Assembly: GCA_945882915.1 (NCBI GenBank)
Contig: CAMCWV010000009.1
Span: 1 to 64,000 of the forward strand
Length of the DNA: 64,000 nt
Origin: Waddlia chondrophila WSU 86-1044
GTDB lineage: Bacteria > Chlamydiota > Chlamydiia > Chlamydiales > CAMCWV01
Reading direction: 5' to 3'
The notes under the pieces were generated by a model. It searched no databases. It was not told where the DNA came from and saw nothing but the letters and a program-made list of their open reading frames with translations. The translations under genes and the position numbers were made by a program. Position 1 is the first letter of the stretch; each line of letters starts with the position of its first letter. Positions 6,761 through 17,510 of the stretch are shown piece after piece.

Positions 6761-8722
6761 TCAAGCTCTGCGCTTGAGGACGAGGATGGAGATGTCGTCG
6801 TGCTGGGGGGCGCCGGTGGCAAAGGTGAGCACCGCCTCGAGAATCGATTGACTGATCTCTTCAGCTGTTCTAGCGCTTTCAGCCTGGAGTAGCATCTCTA
6901 GGCGGTTTGATTTAAAGAGCTGGCCTTCTTTACTATGCGCTTCTGTCACGCCATCAGTATAGAAAAGCACGCATTCGCCAGGGCCCAAATGGACGCTCTT
7001 TGGATCAACGTGCGTGAGCTCGACAACACCCATGGCAATCCCTGGCGTTGTGAGGTGCTCGACTCTCCCATCTTTGCGGCAGAGAAATGCTGGCGGATGG
7101 CCGCAAGAGGCGTAGGTAAGCATATGCGATTCTGTGTCGTACAGAGCCATAAAGTTTGTGACAAACACTCCCAGGTCAGAGGTGTCTTTGCACATCAAGT
7201 TGTTTGCGTTAACAATCACTGCTCCAAGGTCATTACTTTTGTTTACATAGCTTCTTAGCATACTTCTGAGTGATATCGAATAGAGACAGGCAGAAATCCC
7301 CTTGTCAGAAGCATCGGCCATTGTCAGCACAATTATGCTAGATCCAGGCTTGCCCTCTTCTGGTTTGCTTCCCTCTTTAACAAAGACATCGTAGAAGTCT
7401 CCGCCAACCTCCTTTGCAGGGAGGCACTTGCCGGCAAGTTCAATCCCCTCAATTCTCGGCATCTCTTTTGGGATGAGGCTCATTTGGATCTCGTGGCCGA
7501 TCATCAACTCTTTTGAGAGAGTTTCCTTTTGCACGCGCTCAACCTCGGCAACATGCATTTGCGAAAGGAGCGAGGAGATCATCTGATTAAAGATCCCGCC
7601 AACGGTGTTGATTTCAAAGCCTAACCTCTCTGGCATAAAGCGCGCAGCAAGATCTCCGCCTCCCACCGCTTCCATTACCTTGCAGAGACTGCGGAAGGGT
7701 TTGGCAAGCCTTATGGTGAGCCAATAGGTCAGCCAGCCGCCAATAGCAAAGATAAGGGCAATCACACTCATTGCCTTCCAGAGTGCTTTTAAGAAGGGGT
7801 CGAATATTGCATCCTTGTCGGCATCGGCCATGAGGCGTAGCCCCAGGGGTTCTATGGGCGCAATAACAGCAAAGCTTATGGGGCTATCTGCCACCATGGA
7901 GTAGGCATTGTAGTCTGGAATCGGATTGAGGAAGACGGTGCCGTGTTTAAGGGGAAGCCCTGAGTACTGGGGGCTGTTTCTAAGAGCTGTAAATGCCTCT
8001 GGAGAGATATCGCCGATGAACTGGAGTACAAGGGCGGGGTCGCTGCTCGAGAGGATGACGTTATCGCTCGTGATGAGTGAGAAGTTAACGGGGTATCCCA
8101 CGTCGGCTATTTTTAAGAGGTTGTTAATCTCGTTTTGAATCGACTCAGTAATGATGACAATGCCCGATCCTTCTTTTTTCTGGGTGACCGGGTCTATCGT
8201 CTCGACTGTCCGGGCGACGTAGGCTCTTGCAATTTCGGACTTCCTGTCGATGAGGATGTAGGAGGTAGCGCCATTTTCGAGGGTATTAATGACGACAGGA
8301 TCGGCGGTTAAGTCTTTGCCGATAAGTGCCGGGTCTGATGAAGCGACGCAGATCTGCCTGTCGTTTGCAGATTTAGCAAGGATGAATATGGCGTCAATAG
8401 ACTTGGTTTTAGCGATTTGCGTTAGTAGCGAATTGACTTTTGGGTGAAGTTCAGGGTCGATGGCATCTGCTGAGTCGATGACCACCGTTTTTGCGATATC
8501 AGCTAGGTTTGTTACCGTCTGAAGTGTCTGAAGCAGCTCCTCGTGGATCTTAGAAAGGCTCTCTGCCTGGTTTTTGCTTAGATCCTCCAGCGCTTCAATG
8601 CCTAATGCGAGTTCTTTTTTGTATTGGGTGACCGTATTGACCACCGAGTAGATCACAAGCGGCAGCACAAAAAAGAGGAAGGCGAGAAGGAAAATTCGGA
8701 GGGCCAAGGATCGTTTTAACAT
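6761..8722 (-). CDS. rsbU: RsbU-like membrane PP2C serine phosphatase
   Basis: A 653-aa inner-membrane sensor phosphatase. TM1 (about 7-29) and TM2 (about 318-338) bracket an extracytoplasmic sensor domain of about 280 residues. A HAMP-like linker follows (RLAKPFRSLCKVMEAVGGGD), then a short coiled coil and a SpoIIE/PP2C domain (about 420-653) with PAKEVGGDFYDV, MADASDKGI, ASCGHPPAFL, FYTDGVTEAH and QHDDISILVL. Those aspartates bind the two metals. By family it dephosphorylates an anti-sigma-factor antagonist in a partner-switching pathway; chlamydiae encode an RsbU of this length and layout. No anti-sigma partner is seen in this window. The start is ATG 8722 with a weak SD. Confidence 0.85.
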   Translation of the reverse strand: MLKRSLALRIFLLAFLFFVLPLVIYSVVNTVTQYKKELALGIEALEDLSKNQAESLSKIHEELLQTLQTVTNLADIAKTVVIDSADAIDPELHPKVNSLLTQIAKTKSIDAIFILAKSANDRQICVASSDPALIGKDLTADPVVINTLENGATSYILIDRKSEIARAYVARTVETIDPVTQKKEGSGIVIITESIQNEINNLLKIADVGYPVNFSLITSDNVILSSSDPALVLQFIGDISPEAFTALRNSPQYSGLPLKHGTVFLNPIPDYNAYSMVADSPISFAVIAPIEPLGLRLMADADKDAIFDPFLKALWKAMSVIALIFAIGGWLTYWLTIRLAKPFRSLCKVMEAVGGGDLAARFMPERLGFEINTVGGIFNQMISSLLSQMHVAEVERVQKETLSKELMIGHEIQMSLIPKEMPRIEGIELAGKCLPAKEVGGDFYDVFVKEGSKPEEGKPGSSIIVLTMADASDKGISACLYSISLRSMLRSYVNKSNDLGAVIVNANNLMCKDTSDLGVFVTNFMALYDTESHMLTYASCGHPPAFLCRKDGRVEHLTTPGIAMGVVELTHVDPKSVHLGPGECVLFYTDGVTEAHSKEGQLFKSNRLEMLLQAESARTAEEISQSILEAVLTFATGAPQHDDISILVLKRRA

Positions 8723-8757
8723 CTTAATTGGGGTCCTATGTATCCTATTATGTTGAC

Positions 8758-8921
8758 TATACTCCGCTTAGCTGAAAATGGGAACTTGGACGGCACCAAA
8801 GCCCCGGGGCTGAACGATCGCAAGTACCCTTTGTATTTCTAATACTAAGGCACTTGCGATCGTTCAGCCGCGGGAGCTTTCGCACCAGTCCACATTCCCA
8901 TTTTCAGCTGCGAGGAGTATA
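8758..8921. repeat. palindromic GAGGAGTATA element, long form (164 bp)
   Basis: The ends read TATACTCCGCTTAGCTGAAA and, inverted, TTTTCAGCTGCGAGGAGTATA-type sequence. The interior carries its own inverted repeat (CTTGCGATCGTTCAGCCGCG) around an AT-rich centre. The same interior is found in the element at 39983-40147. It lies between divergent genes (rsbU and the SpoU methyltransferase). Confidence 0.85.
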
Positions 8922-8973
8922 TATCGACCGATTAATGATTTTTTGCAAATAAAGCGAGTCTTATAGTGGATTT

Positions 8974-9717
8974 ATGAAGCGAATTACAAGTGCGCAGCAC
9001 CTCCTAGTCAAACACCTCGTCAAGGTGCGCGAAGAGCGAAGCTACCGCCATCAAAATAAGAGCGTCGTCGTTGTGGGCAACAAGCTCGTTGAGGAGATGT
9101 GCGAGCGCTTCCCTGCGTCTGCCATTAAATGCCTTCTTGTTATAGAAGGGTACGCACCACCAAACATCGCCTGCGAAGAGATCATTGAGGTGCCCGAAGC
9201 CATCATGAAGAAAATTGCGGGCGTTGTGGCTCCAGAGCCTCTTCTTGCAGAGGTGGCCATGCCAGCCCCTGCTGATCTTAGCGGCAAGAAGTTTATTCTC
9301 GTGATGGACGGGATTGCCGATCCAGGGAACATGGGGACTTTGCTGCGAACAGCACTTGCCTTGGGCTGGCAAGGGGCGTGGATCATGAACAACTGTGTTG
9401 ACCCCTATAATGACAAGGTTTTGCGCGCAGCGCGCGGGGCAACGTTCCGGCTCCCTTTCCGTATGGGAGAGTGGGAAGATCTTATAGAATTTACGGCAAA
9501 AAATAAGCTTCAGCTTTTGGCGGCAGATCTGGAAGGGGCATCTCCTGCTGCAATCGGCGCAGGAGGACCTAAGGCGCTTGTCTTAAGCAACGAGGCGCAG
9601 GGGCTTTCGGTAGAGGCGCGCGCCTACTGCAAGCAGGTCACCGTGCCGATGAAGGGGGATGTCGAATCGCTAAACGTCGCCATCGCCGGCGGCATCCTCA
9701 TGTACTGCCTCATTTAA
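8974..9717 (+). CDS. SpoU-family (TrmH-type) RNA 2'-O-methyltransferase
   Basis: A 247-aa SPOUT methyltransferase. An N-terminal substrate-binding domain (1-105) precedes the knotted catalytic domain with the three SpoU motifs: DGIADPGNMGTLLRTA (motif 1), LVLSNEAQGL (motif 2) and VPMKGDVESLNVAIAGGI (motif 3). The family transfers a methyl group from SAM to a ribose 2'-OH of rRNA or tRNA. The length fits the 23S rRNA-type branch, but the target cannot be read from the sequence. A strong hairpin follows 4 nt after the stop. Confidence 0.85.
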   Translation: MKRITSAQHLLVKHLVKVREERSYRHQNKSVVVVGNKLVEEMCERFPASAIKCLLVIEGYAPPNIACEEIIEVPEAIMKKIAGVVAPEPLLAEVAMPAPADLSGKKFILVMDGIADPGNMGTLLRTALALGWQGAWIMNNCVDPYNDKVLRAARGATFRLPFRMGEWEDLIEFTAKNKLQLLAADLEGASPAAIGAGGPKALVLSNEAQGLSVEARAYCKQVTVPMKGDVESLNVAIAGGILMYCLI

Positions 9718-9720
9718 AGC

Positions 9721-9786
9721 AGGCGTTGCCCGCATAATTGCAATTGCAGCCTTACAGGCTGCAATTGCAATTATGCGGGCAATGCC
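9721..9786. repeat. short CAGCCT/AGGCTG hairpin
   Basis: A near-perfect inverted repeat with arms of about 32 bp and almost no loop: AGGCGTTGCCCGCATAATTG... pairs with ...CAATTATGCGGGCAATGCCT. It is the minimal form of the repeat family seen at 1651, 6477 and 19194. Its position right after the methyltransferase stop would let it act as a transcription terminator, although no long T-run follows. Confidence 0.8.
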
Positions 9787-9833
9787 TGTGTTCTCTGTGT
9801 TTTAGAAGAATTAATCAGTGAGGAAGGTGTGGC

Positions 9834-10982
9834 ATGACGCGTCATCGTCAACATGAAGAAGAAGAGTGGGAGCACTTGACTCCAGACGTTGGGAAAGAAG
9901 CCAAGCGCGGCCGGAAGATCGCCTCTGCAACCGACCGTTCAAAGTACAAGAAGACCGATCAGGTAAAGCTCAAGAAGCAGCAGCAAGAGCAAGGGTTAGC
10001 CAAGATCGCCGGCAAGACCTTGCGAAGAGGGCGGATCCTTTCGATCTCCCCTCAGGCGGTGACTGTCGACAGCGAAGGTGTCGAATTCTCGTGCTCCATG
10101 CGAGGAGCCCTTAAGCAAGAGATAACCCGCATGAAAAACCTCATCACCGTTGGGGATTTTGTCTCTTTTGAAGCCGGCGTAGGGCAGGAAGGGGCGATTG
10201 CGCACGTCGAAGAGCGAAGATCAATGCTTGCCCGAATGGATCACTTTTCAAAGCGCAAGCAGCAGCTCATTGCCGCAAACATCGACCAGGTGCTCATCAC
10301 CCTTTCTGTGCTCTCTCCAGCTCTTAAACCCTTTCTTGCCGATCGATACATCATCGCCGCCCTAAAAGGGAACATGACCCCCATTCTGGTTATCAACAAA
10401 ATTGACTTTCTTAAATCGCCGCCTGGAGGGATTGACAAAGAGACCCTCTATCAAGAGCGCCTTCTTTACGAAGAGTTTTGTGAAACTTATGCTGCACTGG
10501 ACATTCCTCTCTTTCCTGTCAGCTGCCGCACAGGCCAGGGGCTCGATGAGCTTAAAGAGGTAATGCAGGGGAAGGCTTCTGTCTTCTCGGGGCAATCAGG
10601 CGTCGGAAAGTCTTCGTTAATTAATGTTGTTACGGGTTTAGATTTGCGCACCGGTGACATTCGAGAAAATGTCCATAAAGGGGCTCACACAACCTCTTCA
10701 GCGCAGCTTATTCCCCTTTCTTTTGGCGGGTGGTGCATCGATACCCCGGGGATACGGAGCTTTGGGATGTGGGATATGCAGCCAGAAGAAGTTGTAAAGT
10801 ATTTCCCGGAAATAGATGCGTTAGGGCATGAGTGTCATTTCCCAAACTGCACGCACACGCACGAACCTGAATGTGCTGTGCTCAAGGCTTTGGAGAAAGA
10901 AGAAATCGGCAAGCTGCGCTACCTTTCTTACCAAAAGCTCCTTGAAGACCTTGAAGGGCAACGGAAACTCATTTTCGATTAA
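9834..10982 (+). CDS. rsgA: ribosome small-subunit biogenesis GTPase RsgA
   Basis: A 382-aa circularly permuted GTPase. A basic N-terminal extension (1-65) is followed by an OB fold (GRILSISPQAVTVDS...) and a G domain in the permuted order G4 (NKID), G1 (GQSGVGKSSLIN), G3 (DTPGIRSFG). The C-terminal zinc knuckle is CHFPNCTHTHEPEC. By family it binds the 30S subunit and helps late maturation. The N-terminal extension is longer and more charged than in E. coli RsgA. Its stop (10980-10982) lies about 40 bp before the enolase ATG. Confidence 0.92.
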   Translation: MTRHRQHEEEEWEHLTPDVGKEAKRGRKIASATDRSKYKKTDQVKLKKQQQEQGLAKIAGKTLRRGRILSISPQAVTVDSEGVEFSCSMRGALKQEITRMKNLITVGDFVSFEAGVGQEGAIAHVEERRSMLARMDHFSKRKQQLIAANIDQVLITLSVLSPALKPFLADRYIIAALKGNMTPILVINKIDFLKSPPGGIDKETLYQERLLYEEFCETYAALDIPLFPVSCRTGQGLDELKEVMQGKASVFSGQSGVGKSSLINVVTGLDLRTGDIRENVHKGAHTTSSAQLIPLSFGGWCIDTPGIRSFGMWDMQPEEVVKYFPEIDALGHECHFPNCTHTHEPECAVLKALEKEEIGKLRYLSYQKLLEDLEGQRKLIFD

Positions 10983-12308
<1,326 letters not shown>

Positions 12309-12375
12309 CGCGAAGCGAGGTTGTTTGGCACGAGAGTTGCTACTCCTTAGGAAACCTAAGGAAGGGGGCGCTTAG

Positions 12376-12777
12376 ATGCAGTACACAGTTGCTCTGTTTG
12401 GAGAAGCTGGAAAAGGGGAATTTCGTCAGGCCTATTTCTGCCGGTCTCTCCCACAGCTCTTTGAAGCTTTTGGAAACCCTCCTTCAGATAGCCAAGGACT
12501 CCGCTGCGCCATTCAGGCTCTTTTTTACGAAAGAGAGATCCTCTTTTTTCGTGTAAAGGAAGAGGGGTTTAGCTTGCCCGATTACCTCGCAGGGCTACAT
12601 GCCCTAGAAAACAAAAAGATCTTTTCTTCTTTAACAGCCCTTTGTTTGCCAGGTGTGGGCGATCCCGAGATCATCCAAGCTGCAGCCTCTATTTGCTTGC
12701 TTCACAAGAGCTTGCTTGTCACAACAGAGAGAGATCTTTACGACTATCTAACCGCCAGATCCCTCGCTCATTGTTAA
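12376..12777 (+). CDS. conserved-looking small protein of unknown function
   Basis: A 133-aa protein I do not recognise. It has a good SD (AAGGAAGGGGG, 8 nt before ATG 12376) and no membrane segment or signal peptide. The composition is mixed alpha/beta, with one LPDYLAGLHALENKKIF segment in the middle. It follows enolase by 67 bp in the same direction and may share its transcript. Bases 12778-12907 separate it from the convergent hydrolase and hold a small CCTACCTCTATAGGTAGG hairpin. Confidence 0.6.
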   Translation: MQYTVALFGEAGKGEFRQAYFCRSLPQLFEAFGNPPSDSQGLRCAIQALFYEREILFFRVKEEGFSLPDYLAGLHALENKKIFSSLTALCLPGVGDPEIIQAAASICLLHKSLLVTTERDLYDYLTARSLAHC

Positions 12778-12907
12778 AAAGAGTATCTTTTGGCTGTCTT
12801 TGCAGTCTCCCGTCTGCCGCCTACCTCTATAGGTAGGTCAGCAGAGGGGAGATTGTAAATCCAATCCAAAATCCGCTCTTTTTTGAAAAGGTGGGAAAAA
12901 TTTGTCG

Positions 12908-13552
12908 TTAGTCGCTGTTTCCAAATCTTTTTTGAGCATCCTGTAGCCAATGTTCGGCGCCAATTGTCGTTGGGTCTCCATGTCCAGGGTAAACCTTTGT
13001 GATAGCGGGGAGGTGAGAGAGCTTGATAAGTGACTTCCACATTGCATCAGGCTCGCCTGTCGGAATGGAGAGCCTTCCCATGGTTCCGCAAAAAAGAGTG
13101 TCTCCGGAGATAAGAGCGCCATGCTCTTTGATATAAAAACATACGCCGCCAGGTGTGTGCCCTGGAGTTTCTAGTGCCTCAAGTTTTAAGTTCCCTACAG
13201 AAATGATGTCCCCTTCCCCAAAAAAGCCACCGGGCTCTACAGGTTCTATCGAGATGAAAAGAGGGATGCCGTCGCTTCCTGGCTCTTCGAGATTTTTGGC
13301 ATCTTTAGGATGAACTAAAACGGGGACTTGATAGGTGGCCTTCATGTCGGCGGCGTCGGCGATATGGTCCCAATGAGAATGTGTTAAGAGGATTTTCTGA
13401 ACATGCAACCCCTGTTTTTCTATAAAGGGGATGATCGTGAGAGTGCTTTGAGGGGCTGGATCGATGATGGCTGTTTTTTTTGTGTCGGAACAGGCGATGA
13501 CGTAAGCGTTGGTTTTGAAGGGTCCTGAAGGAAATACCTGAATGATCATCAT
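12908..13552 (-). CDS. MBL-fold hydrolase (glyoxalase II-like)
   Basis: A 214-aa metallo-beta-lactamase-fold hydrolase. It has the zinc motif LLTHSHWDHIAD (HxHxDH), a later ETPGHTPGG with another His ligand, and PGHGDPT near the C-terminus. The short length matches YcbL-type hydroxyacylglutathione hydrolase-like enzymes rather than full-length GloB. I chose the ATG pair at 13552/13549 with AGGAA upstream. A longer reading from 13672 would translate a palindromic repeat element and is unlikely. The substrate is unknown; a thioester is likely by family. Confidence 0.8.
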   Translation of the reverse strand: MMIIQVFPSGPFKTNAYVIACSDTKKTAIIDPAPQSTLTIIPFIEKQGLHVQKILLTHSHWDHIADAADMKATYQVPVLVHPKDAKNLEEPGSDGIPLFISIEPVEPGGFFGEGDIISVGNLKLEALETPGHTPGGVCFYIKEHGALISGDTLFCGTMGRLSIPTGEPDAMWKSLIKLSHLPAITKVYPGHGDPTTIGAEHWLQDAQKRFGNSD

Positions 13553-13601
13553 GGCGTTCCTGTTAATGCTTGTGGTTAGTACTTGTAACTTAAGAGGAGT
13601 A

Positions 13602-13762
13602 TATACTCCTCTTAGCTGAAAACGGGAATTTGGGCTAGCGCGAAAGAAAAAAAGAGAAGAAGCCCTTAGCAATTAAAGGGTTACCTTCTGGAGAGGGCAA
13701 ACGCTAAAGCAGCGGGAACTTTGGAGCCGTCCAAATTCCCATTTTCAGCTAAGCGGAGTATA
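13602..13762. repeat. palindromic GAGGAGTATA element, long form (161 bp)
   Basis: The ends are TATACTCCTCTTAGCTGAAA and TTTTCAGCTAAGCGGAGTATA-type, inverted. The interior carries CCCTTAGCAATTAAAGGG and TTACCTTCTGGAGAGGGCAA, which recur inverted in the element at 58715-58860; TTACCTTCTGGAGAGGGCAA is also at 32543-32562. An extra end (TAAGAGGAGT, 13591-13600) abuts on the left, so two element ends meet tail to tail here. Confidence 0.8.
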
Positions 13763-13772
13763 TTAGAGGGTT

Positions 13773-13846
13773 TGCACCGGAGAGGATTCGAACCTCTGAC
13801 CTTTCGGTTCGTAGCCGAATGCTCTATCCAGCTGAGCTACCGGTGC
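13773..13846 (-). tRNA. tRNA-Arg (anticodon ACG)
   Basis: The minus strand folds as a standard cloverleaf: acceptor GCACCGG/CCGGTGC with discriminator A, D arm GCTCAGCTGGATAGAGC, anticodon stem TTCGG/CCGAA around loop CTACGAA (anticodon ACG, normally edited to ICG), and T arm AGAGG TTCGAAT CCTCT. The 3' CCA is not encoded (AAA follows). It reads CGN arginine codons. The gene lies just beyond a palindromic element and close to the putA 3' end. Confidence 0.95.
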
Positions 13847-13893
13847 GAAAGCGAGAATGTTAGCAGAAACCCCGTTTCTCATTCTACCTTTTT

Positions 13894-16800
13894 TTATTTT
13901 TCTTCTCTGTCGCCTAGGTTTCCATAGCGGTGGTAGTCAACACTTAAGCTAAGTTCGCGCAGGAAATGGAGGAGCTCGAGACGCCCAGCAGCCAAAACCG
14001 GCCGCGTAAGAAGTGTGGTTCCCGTTTCAGCAGCTGCTTTTAAAAGCTCTGGCGATGGAGGCGTAAGAAGGCGCAGCCGCTTGATTTGAGCCTCTTGCAC
14101 GCGCGCAACAAACTGCTCTTCGGTCTCTTCAATGACGCTTAAACCTTGCAAATCCGTCCAGCGGCGCAGATAGGCGTGCTTATGGGGAGCTGTGCTGATT
14201 TTTAATGGGGTGCCGCATGTAAGTGCTGCAGCGCAGGTCCTTCCAACGTTAAGGAGCGACTCTTCGCCCAAAAGGCGCAGATCCATTTGCTTGTGGGGGA
14301 TGTGGTAAAAGAAATTGTCTTGGCCGCGGAGCTGACTTAAATCAGAAGGGTTCTTTAGTAGCGCCCACCAGTAAGCGTAAGAGTGGAGCGTCGCTTCCCA
14401 AGAAGAGAGCTCTCCGAGAAGAGAGAGCTGCTCCTCAAGGAACGCTGATAACTCTAGGACTTTAGGAGAGAGGCTCCCTTCTTGATGGGGGTTTTGTTTT
14501 TTAGAGGCATGCATGAATTCAATGAGGTAATTAGGCCCGCCCGCTTTAGCCCCAGGGCCAAAGCTGCTCGCCTTTGTTCCTCCAAAAGGTTGCCTGCGGA
14601 CAATGGCTCCAGTGATCCCTCTGTTGATGTAGAGATTTCCCGCTTCGATCGAGTTAATCCACGGTTTGTAATCGCGTTCATTGAGACTATGGAGCCCTGC
14701 AGTTAAGCCGTAAGGGGTCCCATTTGCAAGTCGAATAGCGTGATCAAGATTCTCTGCGCGCATGAGGCTAAGAACGGGGCCAAAAAATTCTGTTTGATGG
14801 CACCAGCTGCCCTCTTTTACTCCAAGTCGTATTCCTGGGCTCCATAGATTGGGGTTTTGGGGGTCTTGCCCGGGTTTGAGCAGCCAGCTTTCTCCGGGAT
14901 CAAGCTCTGTTAAAGCGCGAAGAAGATCTTTGCCAGGAGGGTGAATAAGGGGTGTCACCCTGCTTTTAGGATCCCATGCAGACCCCACAGGGAGGCTTGC
15001 AGCGGCATCGCGTAGCTGGTCAAGGAAGTCGGGGTCGTCATACACTTCACCCTCGCAAATGGCAAGGCTTGCAGCGCTACATTTTTGACCCGAATGGCCA
15101 AATGCTGACTGGATAAGATCTTTAATCGCCAAGTCCCTATCACAAAGGCTCGAAAGGATAATGCCGTTTTTCCCTCCCGTTTCAGCAAGAAGATCAAGTC
15201 CTGGACGAATTTTCGCAAAATGTCTTGCCGTCTCTGTTGAGCCAGTTAAAACAACTGCAGCAACTCGTGAATCAGAAACGAGCTTATTGCCAACAGGGAC
15301 GCCAGGGCAAGGGAGGAATTGGAGAACCTCTTTAGAGATGCCCGCCCTCCAAAACGCCCCAGCAAGTACCCAAGCTACAAGAACAGTATCTCGAGAGGGC
15401 TTGAAGATAACGCAGTTCCCTGTCGCAAGGGCGGCTAGTATGCCTCCAGCAGGAATTGCGCAAGGGAAATTCCATGGAGTGGAAACCAAAATTGTCCCTT
15501 TTGGCTCCCACGAAATCTCTTCAAGAATATCAAGCTCTTCTGCGCTACGTCTGTAATATTCCGCAAAATCAATCGCCTCAGAAATCTCAGTATCGGCCTC
15601 TGGAATCGTTTTGCCTCCATCGCCAATCATGACCCCTATCAGCTCTTGGCGACTTTTGCGCAGCTCCTGTGCCACAGTAGCAAGCAGGTGAGAGCGCTCC
15701 TTTACTGAAATTGCCGCCCACGAGGCTTGTGCTTTCTCTGCCGTTTGCAGGGCAAGCTCTGCAAGGGCGCTATCTGCCATAGAGAATGTGTAAAATGGCT
15801 GAGATGTACTGGATGGACTTCTGGATGGATCTTTGCCAATTCCAACTTGCTGCGTATAAATTTCTTTGCCGCCAATGACAACAGGAATGGGAGAGTGGCT
15901 TCTGTCTTTCCATGTAAGGAGGAGCTCTGCTGCCCACTGACGATTGTTTGCAAGTGACCAGTCGGTATCGGGTTCGTTTTGAAAAGGGGCGTCAAGCAAG
16001 GGCGCGCGGGGAGTGTCAAGGCGGTTTTGTGTTCTGCGAGGCAGTGTGGAGACTCTGTTCATGTCTAAGCAGGCTCTCTCAAAGAGCTCTACCTGCTGCT
16101 TCCACTGTTCATTGTTGCTGGTAAGCTCAAAAGAATGCCGAAGAAAATTTTCTGGCCCTGTGTTTTCATCAAGCCGCCTAATAAGGTAGGCCATTGCGTT
16201 TTGGAACTCTTCTTGCTTTGCAGCCGGGCAATAAAGGAGAAGGTCTCCGGTTAAGCTTTTCACCACGCGGCTGATATGCGTAGCCATCCCTTCTAACATC
16301 TCGAAGCAAACTTCTTCTTGCACGCCATTTTCTTCACGGAGGAGCATCGCATAGGCAATATCAAAGAGATTGTGGCTCCCAATGCCCAAGTGGGCTGCTT
16401 TGGCGTGCTCTGGAATGCAGCCGTAGGTTACCATTCTCTTGAAATTGGCATCGACCTCTCCTTTTGAGGTATAAGGAGCTTGTGGCCATCCTTTAAGGGA
16501 GCTTTCGACTTTCTCCATCGCAAGGTTGGCCCCCTTTACAATGCGTATCTTGATAGGGGCGCGCCCTTGTGCTTTCCGTTCTACCGCCCATTTTGTAAGC
16601 GTCTGCTGGATCATATGAGAATCAGGCAAATAGGCCTGCAAGACGATCCCTGCACTGTAATTATAAAATTCAGGCTCATCAAGAATCTTGCAGAAGAGAT
16701 CAGCCGTGAAGTGAAGGTCTCGATACTCTTCCATATCGAGGTTCACAAACTTTTGTTTTTTTGAGCCATCTAGACATATATAGGGGTGCGTTATGGCCAT

Positions 16801-17487
16801 TCTATAAAGCTCTCTTAGCCTGTCAGAGAGGACCTCTAAAGTCCCTGCCCAGTCGAGAAGATTGATCTGACTGAAGATCGTAGAGATCTTCACGCTCACG
16901 TACTCTACTTCTGGCTTAGAAAGTGTGTGGAGGTAGATGTTCAGGCGCTTTTTGGCTTCCGCCTCTCCTAAAACGGCCTCTCCGAGGTGGTTTAGGTTAA
17001 TCCGGACCCCTTGTCTGCGCCGCTCTTCCATGTGGCTTCCAAGAGACTTCTCTTCGCCAGGAAGAATTACAGTTGACATGTCTTTGCGAAGAGTGAACCT
17101 CATCAACGGGATTAATAGGGAGGGGAGCGAGGTGTTAAAAAGCTTAAAAATCGAAAGTTTTAGCCGGTCAATGAGTGAAAGGTAGCGTGGAATGCCATGC
17201 TTTCCGAGTAAGAAGTCGACCTGGTTTGCGACTTTTGAAACAGAATGGCTCCGAAAGGCTTGATCTGTAAGAGCTGTAGTAAAGACCTTACCTTGAGGGT
17301 CGTTCATCAGGCGGGCAAGTCTTGCATGGAGTTTTTTTTCTTTAGAGGTTTCGGTTTTGTGCGCTTCATGAAGCATAAGAGAGGCAAGCTTGACGGCAAG
17401 GGAGCTGCGCTCATCTGCAGAGACTTTTTTTTCTCGTATTTTTGCCAAAGTTTCTTGTGCTTTGATCATTTCTGGTGACTCGCGCAT
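13894..17487 (-). CDS. putA: bifunctional proline dehydrogenase / P5C dehydrogenase PutA
   Basis: A 1197-aa bifunctional enzyme oxidising proline to glutamate. The FAD proline dehydrogenase barrel spans about 130-480, with NLDMEEYRDL, IRIVKGANLAMEK and a late RRLDENTGPENF. The aldehyde dehydrogenase spans about 560-1000, with WNFPCAIPAGG, ETGGKNGIIL (general base Glu) and the catalytic Cys in GQKCSA. The C-terminal ~170 residues end LELLHFLRELSLSVDYHRYG, the ALDH-like tail of longer (type B) PutA. There is no N-terminal ribbon-helix-helix domain, so it is probably not a self-repressor. ATG 17487 has AGGAGGG 8 nt upstream. Proline catabolism would let the bacterium use host amino acids for energy. 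Confidence 0.9.
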   Translation of the reverse strand: MRESPEMIKAQETLAKIREKKVSADERSSLAVKLASLMLHEAHKTETSKEKKLHARLARLMNDPQGKVFTTALTDQAFRSHSVSKVANQVDFLLGKHGIPRYLSLIDRLKLSIFKLFNTSLPSLLIPLMRFTLRKDMSTVILPGEEKSLGSHMEERRRQGVRINLNHLGEAVLGEAEAKKRLNIYLHTLSKPEVEYVSVKISTIFSQINLLDWAGTLEVLSDRLRELYRMAITHPYICLDGSKKQKFVNLDMEEYRDLHFTADLFCKILDEPEFYNYSAGIVLQAYLPDSHMIQQTLTKWAVERKAQGRAPIKIRIVKGANLAMEKVESSLKGWPQAPYTSKGEVDANFKRMVTYGCIPEHAKAAHLGIGSHNLFDIAYAMLLREENGVQEEVCFEMLEGMATHISRVVKSLTGDLLLYCPAAKQEEFQNAMAYLIRRLDENTGPENFLRHSFELTSNNEQWKQQVELFERACLDMNRVSTLPRRTQNRLDTPRAPLLDAPFQNEPDTDWSLANNRQWAAELLLTWKDRSHSPIPVVIGGKEIYTQQVGIGKDPSRSPSSTSQPFYTFSMADSALAELALQTAEKAQASWAAISVKERSHLLATVAQELRKSRQELIGVMIGDGGKTIPEADTEISEAIDFAEYYRRSAEELDILEEISWEPKGTILVSTPWNFPCAIPAGGILAALATGNCVIFKPSRDTVLVAWVLAGAFWRAGISKEVLQFLPCPGVPVGNKLVSDSRVAAVVLTGSTETARHFAKIRPGLDLLAETGGKNGIILSSLCDRDLAIKDLIQSAFGHSGQKCSAASLAICEGEVYDDPDFLDQLRDAAASLPVGSAWDPKSRVTPLIHPPGKDLLRALTELDPGESWLLKPGQDPQNPNLWSPGIRLGVKEGSWCHQTEFFGPVLSLMRAENLDHAIRLANGTPYGLTAGLHSLNERDYKPWINSIEAGNLYINRGITGAIVRRQPFGGTKASSFGPGAKAGGPNYLIEFMHASKKQNPHQEGSLSPKVLELSAFLEEQLSLLGELSSWEATLHSYAYWWALLKNPSDLSQLRGQDNFFYHIPHKQMDLRLLGEESLLNVGRTCAAALTCGTPLKISTAPHKHAYLRRWTDLQGLSVIEETEEQFVARVQEAQIKRLRLLTPPSPELLKAAAETGTTLLTRPVLAAGRLELLHFLRELSLSVDYHRYGNLGDREEK

Positions 17488-17510
17488 TTAAGCGCCCTCC
17501 TAAATAAAGT

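Noticed and set aside
13553-13672. N-terminal extension of the MBL hydrolase
   Set aside because: The extra 40 residues translate a palindromic repeat; the family fold starts at the ATG near 13552 with a good SD.
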